A DNA stretch of 64,000 nucleotides, taken from Marinilabiliales bacterium (GTDB lineage Bacteria > Bacteroidota > Bacteroidia > Bacteroidales > ML635J-15). Positions 22,701 to 32,082 of the stretch are shown here, piece after piece. The position numbers and the translations under genes were made by a program. The stretch lies in contig PKTB01000015.1 in assembly GCA_002869385.1 (NCBI GenBank), positions 1 through 64,000 of the forward strand, written 5' to 3'. The notes under the pieces were generated by a model that was not told where the DNA came from, ran no database searches, and saw only the letters and a program-made list of their open reading frames with translations. The stretch's first letter is position 1. Each line of letters begins with the position of its first letter.

Positions 22701-23764
22701 ACAAGGTATAGATTCTGGCCTCCATTTGTAGAGTAAATATTTCCGTCTCTTGCTAATTCCAAATGAGAACTTGAATATAAAGGACTAACAGAAAACTCAA
22801 ATGGATCAAATGGCCATATAGAAGTTCCAAACACAGGGATCATATACTTTACACCACCATACTTATTAAAGTAAATATATTTATCGTCCGGATTATTCGG
22901 GTCCTGGTAAATCTCTACACCAGTAAATTGCTCTGTTTGAGAATTTGGTGTTCCAATATCAGCATTATATACTACAGATGGTAAGAGGTCATCATCAAGT
23001 ATCCAAATCGTAATATTATAAGGATCAATAGAGTAATTATTATCCTGATCTACATTTAAATGTGCTGCTGCTAAAACTTTGCCATCTTTCGACATTTCCA
23101 GCTCACAAAAATCATATCCGTATGTATTAGGTAAAACTGTTTGAACCATTAGCCTCAATTCACCATTAATATATTGAAACTGCCCATGATTTGTTAATAT
23201 TCCAGAACCAACAGCTTCGAGCCTGTGATAGGTATCACCATTATCTGTAACAAAGTCTGATACGGCAATTGCACCATGACATTCTCCTGACATACTGCAT
23301 AATACTCCCGAGTCAACAATAGTCGGCCCATGCCAGCAAACCAGGTTATAGCAAACTTTCCATATATGTGAATTATCATCATTATGCTGTTGTATGGTAT
23401 AAATTACATAATAAAGACAATTATCCTCAGGCTCAGCAGGAATCACAATAATCTCTGATCCCATTTCATCAGCAGTGTTGTCTTCATCTGTATATAAGTC
23501 TCCAACTTCTGTCCCATCCGGTGCATATAACTTTGTATCAATGATATGGAATAATAAATCATCATTCTCATCATAATAACCATTAGATGAACCTTTTGCT
23601 CCTGTTAAACTTGAGTTCATACTATTTACTTGTATTTGTGATTGAGTAAAATCTATCTCTAATCCATTAAGCGGCCATTTAGGCATCTGGATGTTTTGCG
23701 CATTGGTAATTGCCGTATACCCGACAAGTATGCACAGAATTAAAAACCTATTGATTTTTTTCAT
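19799..23764 (-). CDS. Large T9SS-secreted beta-helix protein, one in-frame TGA
   Basis: A 1321-codon frame starts at ATG 23764 and is interrupted at codon 839 by TGA (21248-21250). Translation continues TIQTTDPVPPTITSSNIRKI in the same frame, so the lost residue is probably Gly (GGA). A signal peptide ends near TNAQN. Residues about 30-420 resemble a beta-propeller built from cell-surface repeats (HIWKVCYNLVCWHG, LYLVDPYDANNN). Residues about 430-830 look like a right-handed beta-helix with 'other side' repeats (GDLVIDPGAKLTVDG, SNSTIEFAEKGIEANNG). The C-terminus is a type A sorting domain (SIYPNPADDFLSIEF...SGNYIITCPEL). It is probably a surface adhesin or scaffold. Another T9SS protein gene lies just upstream. 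Confidence 0.85.
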
Positions 23765-23871
23765 AATTTTGTAAAGTATTTAATTATACAATGCCGGGTG
23801 TGTAATGAATTGTTCAGGTCGTCAAAACTGTTTATTCATTTACTGCCCGGTTTCTTTTCTTTAAATCAGCC

Positions 23872-23929
23872 TACCTGTTGAATAAAAATTAAAACTGGCA
23901 AGATTTTTATTTCACACATTCAACAGGTA
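23872..23929. repeat. Long inverted repeat / stem-loop
   Basis: The arms TACCTGTTGAAT (23872-23883) and ATTCAACAGGTA (23918-23929) are perfectly complementary. The intervening DNA adds a nested 9-bp stem (AATAAAAAT / ATTTTTATT). It lies between two minus-strand T9SS genes and lacks a T-run on either side. It is either a terminator-like structure or a dispersed palindromic element. Confidence 0.65.
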
Positions 23930-23968
23930 TGATTTGGTAACTTAAATATCATATTATTTATATCAGTT

Positions 23969-25576
23969 TTAATGATTAACAACAATCTTTTTATAAATAT
24001 ACTTTCCCGATACTTTTATACTTAAAATATAAATCCCATTCCTAAAATGTGAAATATTTATTCTGTTTTGTTGTTCTGATAATGGCATTTTAAGTACTAT
24101 CTTTCCGGTAATTGAGTAAAATTCTAATTCACAATTAATAGTTTTGTTTTCCGGGATATTTATTATTATTTCATCGGATGCCGGGTTTGGATATATAGTA
24201 AGATCACTAATTTCTTCATTTGCACTTTCATTATATATTATATACTCACTAGAATCCGGGTACGGGAAATCACTTTCATCATAAATCCCATTACCAAGGC
24301 TGTCAATTTTCATCAATACTTATGAAAATCCGCTTTTAGATGTATAATCGTGCTGATTATAACCATATGTTACACTATTATCAGGATTGTCAATTACACA
24401 CAAGGGGCCTGTAAAAATATCTATATCATGACCTCCTATATATTTATACCACAACAATTCTCCCTTGGTTGAATATTTTAAAATCAACAAGTCATTTTTA
24501 TAATCTGATTCAGAATCTATTTTTAAAATGTCCGTAGCGGCAACAACATGTAATATCGAATCTTTTGTCATTGTTATTCTTTGCTTACTACTACCTCCTC
24601 CAATAAACTTATTGTTTTGGTATTTTAAATTAAAGGTAGAATCAAAAATAAATAATGCCTGTTGATCTTCTAAACTCAGGTTTACTAATGATGTATCTGA
24701 TATCCATCCTGTAACAGCAAAATCATTATCAGATATCATACAAATATCCGTAAAATTTGTCTGAAAATCAGGCAGCCCTATTGATTTGTTATATATGATT
24801 TCGCCATCTTCATTAAATTTAACAATCAGTCCCAAATAGCTGTGTTTCCAAAGGCTTCCATTAAACCACTTTGCAACATTTGTTGAACCGACAGCATAAA
24901 ATGCTCCTTCTGGTGTCCCGATTACAGATACTAAATTAGTACGCAACACAAATCCTTCCTGAAAAACATTATCATCACAATCGTACCACATCCAATCTAT
25001 TTCTCCATTACTATCAAAACATAGAACTAATGAATTTTCATATGGAGTTTCTTCACAGTAACTTTGACAACCAACTGCAATAACTTTATTATTTTCAGTT
25101 GCAACTATTTTGTGAATAGTTTCACTTGTACCTGTGTTATCAGGATTTAGATTATAATTTTTTGTCCAGAGGATATTTCCATCATTGTCAAATTTTGAAA
25201 GTAAGGCATCATATTGAGCAAACTCATCGTTAAAAATGACCTGTACACTCCCGGCTATATAATAGTTCCCAAAATTATCTATACATAAAGAAAAACCATT
25301 AATATTTAAATATGCTTCATCTTCTATTATTGTCTGCCATTCAACTTCGCCATACTGATCGAGCTTTAGCAGGGATGTTCTCATTGTAAAACCCTGATTC
25401 TGGTTAAACACGGCAGCATACCCCCCGTCAGGGGTATGTATTATTTGCTCAAAATAATTACCAACCCATTCCGGATCTAAATTATAATATTTTGTAAATG
25501 GTTCTACTTGTGAAAAACTGAAATAGTTTGTAAATAAAATTGAAATCGTAATTAATATTTTAAGTAATGTTTTCAT
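23969..25576 (-). CDS. T9SS-secreted beta-propeller-like protein, one in-frame TAA
   Basis: A 535-codon frame starts at ATG 25576 and is interrupted at codon 419 by TAA (24320-24322). It continues VLMKIDSLGNGIYDESDFPY, so the lost residue is probably Glu. A signal peptide ends near FSFSQV. The body has propeller-like repeats of the form TPDGGYAAV, LLKLDQYGEVEWQ, LSKFDNDGNILWTK and LILKYSTKGELLWYKYIGG, seen in SBBP-type Bacteroidota secreted proteins. The C-terminus is a type A sorting domain (LTIYPNPASDEIIINIPE, IYILSIKVSGKYIYKKIVV). Loss of the C-terminus by the TAA would remove the secretion signal. The cargo function is unknown. Confidence 0.87.
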
Positions 25577-25860
25577 AATAAATAATTCATTTCGATGAAT
25601 AATATATCTATATTATCTTTATGGGGTTCCAATTAAGTAAAGTATCGTACTTCTGTAAATATATCAAATAATCAACTATAATCATAAAATCTTGTATTCT
25701 TTATTACTAATATTTTTGAAAAAACATTCTTCTTTTTTCTTATCATCTCTTTGTGTTTTCTTTCTTTTATTGTTTCTTCAATGTTTGAAAAGAATCGGAG
25801 ACTTTTTGCCCAACACTCGGTTTTAATCATATTTATAACTCTATTATCAAAAATAAACTT

Positions 25861-26091
25861 CTAGAGTTCTTTCTGCGAATTGAAATACCCAACAAGTAGA
25901 GAAATAAACTCTGTCTCAATACCATAGTCCCAGATTATATCTTCAATAGCTTTTTGTAAATCTCTCCCTTTAATTATATCAATATGCATAATCTCATTTT
26001 TTTGACAAAAAGCTACAATTGCATTCTCAACATTTTCGGGTATTTCAGAAAAACCGGTCCTAACCCAATTTATTTTCTTTAACCGATCCAT
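25861..26091 (-). CDS. Small hypothetical protein
   Basis: A 76-residue protein with an ATG start at 26091. It is acidic in the middle (IPENVENAIVAFCQKNEIMH, DLQKAIEDIIWDYGIETEFI). I do not recognise a family. Its codon use looks ordinary and the reading frame is clean. It lies in a sparse region downstream of the signalling cluster. Confidence 0.5.
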   Translation of the reverse strand: MDRLKKINWVRTGFSEIPENVENAIVAFCQKNEIMHIDIIKGRDLQKAIEDIIWDYGIETEFISLLVGYFNSQKEL

Positions 26092-26390
26092 TAAAAAAAA
26101 AGTTTAACATTGCTTAAATATCCTCTACTTCAAACTTACAAAAGATATCCTTGATATCATGGAAAAACAACAAAAAATAAATTGTCCAAAATTTAAGCGA
26201 AAACATAATATCCTGTCATTTAAGAACTTTCTAAATAACAATGCGTGTAAAATCATGATTATTTGAGTGCATTATCAAATTATTTTGATAAATAATTAAT
26301 GGATATGCCCCAATATTAAAATAGATTTTAAATATATCTGAAAACAAACTGCGAAATTGAAAGTGTAAAATATAATAAAAATGTCAGATT

Positions 26391-26693
26391 TTACCATTTT
26401 TGATTGTAAACAACAAAAATAGAACTCACATTTTCTTTATTCTTTTCTACTAATTCTTTTTCATTTCTATTGAAATTATTATAATCAATAAATTCTTCCA
26501 ACATTCGATTATATAACTTCAAAATTTCATCTGTTTTATACGAAAAACAAACAATTTCATAATGTGCATATTCTTGTTGAAAAAAAGTAATAAAGCAATT
26601 GTAAATATCAATATTCGTTTTTATCAAACTAAAATTTCGATATGTCTTTGCTCTCGATTTAACCTTATTTAAAATATAAGTGTGGCTCTTCAT
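26391..26693 (-). CDS. Small hypothetical protein
   Basis: About 100 residues from ATG 26693 (an upstream TTG at 26729 is possible). It is Lys, Tyr and Asn-rich, with no transmembrane segment or recognisable domain. It lies 90 bp beyond the stop of the LuxR regulator on the same strand, so it may be co-transcribed. It could be a chance frame in AT-rich DNA. Confidence 0.4.
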   Translation of the reverse strand: MKSHTYILNKVKSRAKTYRNFSLIKTNIDIYNCFITFFQQEYAHYEIVCFSYKTDEILKLYNRMLEEFIDYNNFNRNEKELVEKNKENVSSIFVVYNQKW

Positions 26694-26783
26694 ATATGCT
26701 AATATGTAAGAGAAATAACAACTTCCCAACCTATCTGTTTTGATTTTAAATTATATTTGATTTTCTTACAAAAGACCCATTAT

Positions 26784-27434
26784 TTATTCAAACTCAACCA
26801 AACCATACCTAACTGCATAAACAGCTATTCCAACAGAGTTTTTAACTCCCATCTTTTGAATTAGTTTTCTTTTATGAACTTCAACCGTGTTTTTAGAAAT
26901 ACCTAAAGATTCAGCTATTTCATTATTTGTTTTCTCATGGCAAATAAGATCAATTATCTTCAGTTCGTGATTAGTATATTTGCTCTTTGTGTCTTTATTA
27001 TCTTCATCCTCAATATAGATGCTTCTTAAAACCTCTAGCGCTTCCTCATTAAAAGGTAAGCCCCCATCATTTGCTTTAATTATGGCATTAATAAGATCTT
27101 CCGGATTAATGTTTTTTGATAAAAAACCACAAACACCACTCAATATCATTTTTGAAATATATGACTTTCCTGAATATCCGCTTAATGCAATTACTTTACA
27201 ATCTGGATATTTCTCAACTAATATTTTGGTTGTTTTAGGTCCATCCATTACAGGCATTGAGATATCCATTAATATTACATCGGGAAGTTCTACGTCTTCT
27301 AATTTATTTAAAAACTCCTGACCATTTTCTGCTGTTAATTTAACTCTTACATCACAATATTGTCTTAGCAATGTAACTAATGATTTCATGAACAACATAT
27401 GGTCATCAATGATTCCAAGTGTTATAATTTCCAT
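26784..27434 (-). CDS. NarL/LuxR-type response regulator
   Basis: A 216-residue regulator. The receiver has the acidic pair in GIIDDHMLF, the phospho-acceptor Asp in VILMDISMPVMDG and Lys in GFLSKN. The HTH is at about 150-210 (KYTNHELKIIDLICHEKTNN, then EIAESLGISKNTVEVHKRK). It shares the linker motif GGLPFNEEALEVLRSIY with the regulator 250 bp upstream, showing a recent duplication. It is probably served by the neighbouring histidine kinase. Confidence 0.93.
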   Translation of the reverse strand: MEIITLGIIDDHMLFMKSLVTLLRQYCDVRVKLTAENGQEFLNKLEDVELPDVILMDISMPVMDGPKTTKILVEKYPDCKVIALSGYSGKSYISKMILSGVCGFLSKNINPEDLINAIIKANDGGLPFNEEALEVLRSIYIEDEDNKDTKSKYTNHELKIIDLICHEKTNNEIAESLGISKNTVEVHKRKLIQKMGVKNSVGIAVYAVRYGLVEFE

Positions 27435-27680
27435 ACAAATAAGTAGTTTAACCTCTTTTATTTACTTTCTGTGAAAATACATGAAATTCATACAAAGTGC
27501 AAGTTTTTTTATAAGAGCAAAGTGGAGCTCAAACTGTCATGTGTCTGATAATCAGACATGTAAATATATCACCCCCACAATAAATCATTTATTTATCTAA
27601 GATTTATCTAAATTTTTTGATAATTGTATAGAAAAATTTGTAGTGTTTTTTGAGGTATATCTTATAAAAATTGTTGTAGT

Positions 27681-28325
27681 TTAATCTAAAAGGCCATGTG
27701 TAAATGCGTAAATAGCAAGTCCAATTGTATTTTTTACTTTCATTTTCGCAAAAATATTCTTTTTATGACTTGAAATTGTAGATTCACTCAAGTAAAGTTT
27801 ATCCGCAATTTCACTTGTCGAATACTCTTTACAAATAAGATCTATTACCTCCATTTCCCTTTCTGAGAAATCAGATTTTTTTGCCACATTCCCTTCTGTA
27901 TCCTGATACAAGGTTCTCATAACTTCAATTGCCTCATTGTTAAATGGCAATCCACCGTTTGCAGCTTTCTTAATTGCGTCAATAACTTCATCAATACCGG
28001 CACTTTTCAATACGTAACCACTTGCATGTGCTCTAATCATTCTTGCTATATAGTTTCTCTCTTTGTGGCCGGTTAGAGCAATCACTTTTGTATTGGGATA
28101 TAATTTATTGATTTCCTCACTCGCTTTGAAACCATCCATACCATCCATCTCAAGATCAATCAATGCTACATCAGGAGCTCCTTCAGCTGAACAATAGTTT
28201 AATAATTCTAAACCATCATTTGAGGTATGTATGACATACAAGCCTGGAACATCGTTTATAATTCTTTGAAGACTTTCAATAACAACACTATTGTCATCAG
28301 TAATTGAAACAGTTATTCTACTCAT
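27681..28325 (-). CDS. NarL/LuxR-type response regulator
   Basis: A 214-residue regulator with its start placed at ATG 28325 (MSRITVSITDDNS), because upstream codons overlap the kinase gene. Phospho-acceptor Asp in VALIDLEMDGMDG; Lys in GYVLKS; LuxR HTH (DFSEREMEVIDLICKEYSTS, EIADKLYLSESTISSHKK). It shares GGLPFNNEAIEVMRTLYQD with its downstream paralogue. It starts just 5 bp before the kinase stop codon, so the two genes overlap and are translationally coupled. They form one two-component system. Confidence 0.94.
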   Translation of the reverse strand: MSRITVSITDDNSVVIESLQRIINDVPGLYVIHTSNDGLELLNYCSAEGAPDVALIDLEMDGMDGFKASEEINKLYPNTKVIALTGHKERNYIARMIRAHASGYVLKSAGIDEVIDAIKKAANGGLPFNNEAIEVMRTLYQDTEGNVAKKSDFSEREMEVIDLICKEYSTSEIADKLYLSESTISSHKKNIFAKMKVKNTIGLAIYAFTHGLLD

Positions 28326-28329
28326 ATAT

Positions 28330-29142
28330 TTAGCTTTGTTCTGATTGCAAAAATAACAATTTTTCAGAAGGTATTGAAACATAAGCTCTTGTTCCACCTT
28401 CTTTTATATTTTCTAACAAAAACTGTCCTTCTAGATATTTAACTTGAGTTCTTATATTATCTACTCCCAAGCTTTTTGATTGATTTGCTTTTTCTAAATC
28501 TATTCCGATTCCATTATCTATTACTTCAATTACAAATTGTATATCAGAATATTTTATATTCACTTCAATCTTACTAGCCTTTGAATTTTTAAATGAGTTA
28601 TTAAATAACTCTTGAAAAATTCTATATAATTTCAATTCAATGGTCTTGTTGTCAATCTCTTTTTCTCTTTCTATTTCTAATATAACTGCCACTTTATTCA
28701 GTTTATTTACCCTTTCGCATATTTCTCGGGCAGCCTTATAAATACCAAACTTTTGAACAATGGCAGGACTAATGTTTTGAACAATATTACTTATCTCATC
28801 CATTGTGTTTCTAAGATTCAACTCTGCATTTTCCGCAATTTCTTTAATTTCCCCATCGCTTTTTAAACGAATATGCCCAATCATATAATTAATTGCAGAT
28901 AAAGATGAACCAACCTCATCATGTAAATTAGAAGAGATTCTGCTTCTTTCAGCTTCCTGAATAATAGAAATTTTATTGATTAATTCTGCTTGTTGCTTAG
29001 TTTTGAGTTGCTCAATCTCTAGTTTGTTTTTAATCCCTCTTTTATGGTATTGGATAACAAAAGTAACAATAGCAAGTGCCAATATTATAATGGCTGCTAT
29101 CCCTAAAAAAAGTAGTATTAATATATCGCCTTCGGTTTGCAT
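28330..29142 (-). CDS. HisKA_3-type sensor histidine kinase
   Basis: A 270-residue kinase of the NarX/DesK type. One N-terminal helix (about 8-30) anchors it in the membrane. A short coiled coil precedes the phospho-acceptor motif ERSRISSNLHDEVGSSLSAI (His about 78). The ATPase domain has an N-box (FQELFNNSFKNSKAS), G1 (IDNGIGID) and a C-terminal GGTRAYVSIP. There is no extracytoplasmic sensor domain, so sensing may depend on the seven-helix protein encoded just upstream, whose 3' end overlaps the start of this gene. The partner regulator overlaps its 3' end. Confidence 0.92.
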   Translation of the reverse strand: MQTEGDILILLFLGIAAIIILALAIVTFVIQYHKRGIKNKLEIEQLKTKQQAELINKISIIQEAERSRISSNLHDEVGSSLSAINYMIGHIRLKSDGEIKEIAENAELNLRNTMDEISNIVQNISPAIVQKFGIYKAAREICERVNKLNKVAVILEIEREKEIDNKTIELKLYRIFQELFNNSFKNSKASKIEVNIKYSDIQFVIEVIDNGIGIDLEKANQSKSLGVDNIRTQVKYLEGQFLLENIKEGGTRAYVSIPSEKLLFLQSEQS

Positions 29143-29771
29143 TTATAAAATCCTATGGCAAAGATAACATAACAAATTAAATTAATAATAGAATGTAATA
29201 ACCAAAGGATTTTTTGAGCATCGATTGATAATGTGAAGAAATAATTAGAAAATATCATTATAAAAATACTGCCTGAAAAATATACCAATATTCCCGTGTT
29301 AAACCAAAAGTTTTGATAGGAGAGTAAATTATCTATTTTCTGCTCGCGCATTAGTTTTGAGAAATAGATTACGGATAGCGAAATGAAAATAATTGATATT
29401 ACAGTGCTACTAAGATTAGTATGTAAATCGTTATTACTAATAAATACACCAAAAATAAAGAATAAGGAAAGAAAACATATTAATGTAACATATGCCCTCT
29501 TTTTTTTAAGTTTAAGTATTTCAACAAAAAATAATGACACTAACGTAAACTCAACAATAGTAAAAACATTCGCAACAATTATATTTTGATTCCCTGACAT
29601 AGCTAAAACAATAGAGAAAAACCATGAAATTAAATCAGCAATAGAATATAACGCAAATACTCTTGAAGTAGAAAAGCTTTTTATATATTTAAAATTTATG
29701 AGTATTACAATAATTGGAATTATAACCGCAATACTCATAAATATAATTAAATTAGATAAAACATCTTTCAT
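29118..29771 (-). CDS. Seven-helix integral membrane protein, probable sensor partner
   Basis: A 217-residue protein with seven predicted membrane helices (for example IIFMSIAVIIPIIVILI, TIVEFTLVSLFFVEIL, INLICYVIFAIGFY) and short loops. The fourth and fifth helices are separated by SNNDLHTNLSS. The family is not recognised. The gene overlaps the kinase gene by 25 bp, which argues for a functional partnership such as signal input. A role as membrane sensor is inference from this arrangement. Confidence 0.75.
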   Translation of the reverse strand: MKDVLSNLIIFMSIAVIIPIIVILINFKYIKSFSTSRVFALYSIADLISWFFSIVLAMSGNQNIIVANVFTIVEFTLVSLFFVEILKLKKKRAYVTLICFLSLFFIFGVFISNNDLHTNLSSTVISIIFISLSVIYFSKLMREQKIDNLLSYQNFWFNTGILVYFSGSIFIMIFSNYFFTLSIDAQKILWLLHSIINLICYVIFAIGFYKCKPKAIY

Positions 29772-29804
29772 ATATTTGTATTTAATACAAATATAATATC
29801 AATA

Positions 29805-30401
29805 TTATAAATCTAAAAACTCAATATATGAACATACTGGAGGGCATGGTACAGCTTTATCTCCAACAACCGGATTTGCTAATGGTGTTCCGCCGGAAGT
29901 ACAAGCCTGTGTCATAAGTTTTATTTCCTTTTTTAATCCAAAGTCAATCAAACAATAGTCCTGATCCTGATTTTCGAAAATATCAATTAAATTTGACCTA
30001 GGGATAATAAACCCTTTTAAGAATAACTCATCACTACTGTTTGCATTCCAATTAGTAATGTATGATTGAGCTTCAGCAATTGTCATTGTGCTTTCCTTAT
30101 ATAAATCATAGATATATCCATCTCTATAGATATTGTCCCATTGTCGATCCATACTTTCAGAATCAAGTTCGTCTAACTTATAGGCTGGCAAAGCAATTGC
30201 AACAGTCCCACCTGATGCATTTAATCCAAAATAAATTCTGATATGACATGAATAATCAAGCATCAATTTTTCATAAATTGTCTTTGTCAAAACAATTTCG
30301 TTTGTGTTAAAATCATCATAAATGTTGTTAGACTCAGCATTAAAATTTGAAATCCATGTTGTTCTGGTTGCACTTGCAACTTCATTTCTAATTTTTGTCA
30401 T
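29805..30401 (-). CDS. Hypothetical protein
   Basis: A 198-residue soluble protein with no signal peptide. It has HIRIYFGLNASGGTVAIALP (about 72-91) and a Cys-rich C-terminus with a small domain (TQACTSGGTPLANP, AVPCPPVCSYIEFLDL). I do not recognise a family. It stands 33 bp upstream of the seven-helix protein gene on the same strand and may belong to the signalling unit. It reads cleanly with no internal stops. Confidence 0.65.
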   Translation of the reverse strand: MTKIRNEVASATRTTWISNFNAESNNIYDDFNTNEIVLTKTIYEKLMLDYSCHIRIYFGLNASGGTVAIALPAYKLDELDSESMDRQWDNIYRDGYIYDLYKESTMTIAEAQSYITNWNANSSDELFLKGFIIPRSNLIDIFENQDQDYCLIDFGLKKEIKLMTQACTSGGTPLANPVVGDKAVPCPPVCSYIEFLDL

Positions 30402-30771
30402 AATGTTTTGATTTAAATTAATAATTAGTTATCAATCCAAATCTATAATCAAAACTCGCTGCATTGTCGTTATGCCAATATACACAAAATGCTAAACAAG
30501 TTGTTGTTATAGCATTTCTATCTATTCATAGAATAATCTAATACAATCTCAAAATGTGCTGTATAAATACAGTAAACAATCAACCTTTTTACTATTAGAT
30601 TTCACAATTACTGCTAAATAAATTCTATGTTAAACATGTATCAGCATCAAATTTCAATTAAATGCTAGTCAAAATTCGTTCAAACTCATTAGTAATTTAT
30701 TGTTAAGCTTTAAGACTTTCGTCATTTTTGATTCTGAAGAAAAAAAAACAGAAAAAATAATCTAATATTTG
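30402..30771. other. Intergenic region, no gene seen
   Basis: About 370 bp of AT-rich DNA between the hypothetical gene (minus) and the tRNA transcription unit (plus). I see no open frame or RNA fold that I can support. Confidence 0.45.
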
Positions 30772-30803
30772 TTTGCTTTGTATTTCCTTGTTTTGTACTT
30801 TTG
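30772..30803 (+). promoter_or_regulatory. Bacteroidota housekeeping promoter for the tRNA unit
   Basis: TTTG (30772-30775) and TACTTTTG (30796-30803) are separated by 20 nt. This matches the -33 TTTG / -7 TAnnTTTG consensus of Bacteroidota primary sigma factor. A start near 30810 would give a leader of about 138 nt before the tRNA. Confidence 0.75.
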
Positions 30804-30947
30804 TCAGTGAATAAAAAAAGAATGTTTTTTGACAATTTTGAAAGGTGTCCAAAAGTAGTCCAAGCGATTACAAAATTTCAAACACTTTTAGTATCAGTTT
30901 TTTACAACATCAAAAAAATCCCTTGTCGGACAACTTTCTTTTAATAC

Positions 30948-31019
30948 TGACTTGTGGTGTAATAGGCAGCACATAAGGCTCTGAGTCTTAAGATCCTGGT
31001 TCGAATCCTTGCAAGTAAA
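30948..31019 (+). tRNA. tRNA-Gln(CTG)-like gene with stem mismatches
   Basis: A cloverleaf can be folded. The acceptor arms are TGACTTG / CAAGTAA and the D stem is GTGT / GCAC. The anticodon stem TAAGG / TCTTA is complete (with a G-T pair) around the loop CTCTGAG (anticodon CTG, 30981-30983). The T loop is TTCGAAT. Faults: acceptor pair 2-71 is G-A, and T-stem pairs 50-64 and 51-63 are C-T and T-T. The first two would be repaired by reverting A71 to C and T64 to G. A promoter lies upstream and a terminator downstream. It could be a functional tRNA with sequence errors or a decaying copy. Confidence 0.65.
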
Positions 31020-31030
31020 CAAAACAAAAA

Positions 31031-31053
31031 ACCCGCTTAATAGCGGGTTTTTT
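31031..31053. terminator. Bidirectional rho-independent terminator
   Basis: The stem ACCCGC / GCGGGT has a 6-nt loop and is followed by a T-run on the plus strand. An A-run on the other side makes it work on the minus strand too. It closes the tRNA unit and probably the convergent trpS transcript. Confidence 0.92.
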
Positions 31054-31072
31054 ATTATATAGATATTTTGTT

Positions 31073-32068
31073 CTAATAGAATTTCCTAATTCCTATAATC
31101 TCTCGAACTTCTTTTATTGTCTTTACTGCACTCTCTCTGGCTTTCTCAGCTCCAATCTTAGCTGCACGTTTTACATATTCATCATCTGCATCAATCTCTG
31201 CAATTTTAGCATTAATAGGTGCAATAAGCTTTACAACATCTTCAGCAAGTTGTTTTTTAAGATCACCATATCTAATTTCACAAGTATTATAAAGATTTTT
31301 AAAATGTTCTACAGTATCGGGTGTTGAAACAATATCCATTATTGTAAATAAATTCTGTATTGGCTCGGGGATTGCAGAATTTGGTTCTGTTGGGCCACTA
31401 TCTGTAACAGCACGCATAATCTTTTTACGAATTACCTTTTCCTCATCAGCTAAATAAATTCCATTACCTTCTGATTTACCCATTTTACCGGTTCCGTCTA
31501 AACCAGGAACTTTTACAAGCTCATTGCCAAAATTATACGCTACAGGCTCTTTAAAATATTCAACATTATACATGTTGTTAAAACGACGAGCAAACTTACG
31601 GGCCATTTCAAGGTTCTGCTCCTGATCTTTTCCTACGGGCACTTTATCTGCATGATGAATAATGATATCAGCAGCCATAAGCACAGGATAAGTAAGTAAT
31701 CCGGCATTAACATTATTTGTATTTTTTCTGGCCTTATCTTTAAATGAAGTTGTGCGTTCAAGTTCACCCAAATATGCATTCATATTTAGTAATAAATATA
31801 ACTCGGCAATCTCCGGCACATCACTTTGAATGTAAAGTGTTGATTTATCCGGATTAAGACCTGCAGCAAGATATTCAACCAGAACCTGCCTTACACTTTT
31901 ATGAAGGTCGCCTGGAGTAGGATGGGTTGTTAATGAATGGTAATCAGCAATAAAAAAATAGCAATTATTCGTTTCTTGCATCTTAACAAAATTCTTCACT
32001 GCACCCAAATAATTTCCTAAATGCAAATTTCCTGTTGATCTTATTCCACTTAATACAATATCACTCAT
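31073..32068 (-). CDS. trpS: Tryptophanyl-tRNA synthetase
   Basis: A 331-residue class Ic synthetase of normal length. It charges tRNA-Trp. The signature GNLHLGNYLG (HIGH-like) is at about 13-22. AYLGELERTTSFKDK, GLLTYPVLMAADI and the KMSKS-like GKMGKSEGNGIYL are also present. One oddity is the segment VGKDQEQNLEMAR. The family has His in place of this Asn (DQxQH); the codon AAC differs from CAC by C to A. If real this would alter the active site. It is the last gene of a minus-strand housekeeping run, 14 bp after the S41 protease. Confidence 0.97.
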   Translation of the reverse strand: MSDIVLSGIRSTGNLHLGNYLGAVKNFVKMQETNNCYFFIADYHSLTTHPTPGDLHKSVRQVLVEYLAAGLNPDKSTLYIQSDVPEIAELYLLLNMNAYLGELERTTSFKDKARKNTNNVNAGLLTYPVLMAADIIIHHADKVPVGKDQEQNLEMARKFARRFNNMYNVEYFKEPVAYNFGNELVKVPGLDGTGKMGKSEGNGIYLADEEKVIRKKIMRAVTDSGPTEPNSAIPEPIQNLFTIMDIVSTPDTVEHFKNLYNTCEIRYGDLKKQLAEDVVKLIAPINAKIAEIDADDEYVKRAAKIGAEKARESAVKTIKEVREIIGIRKFY

Positions 32069-32082
32069 TTCTGTTCTTTTTA

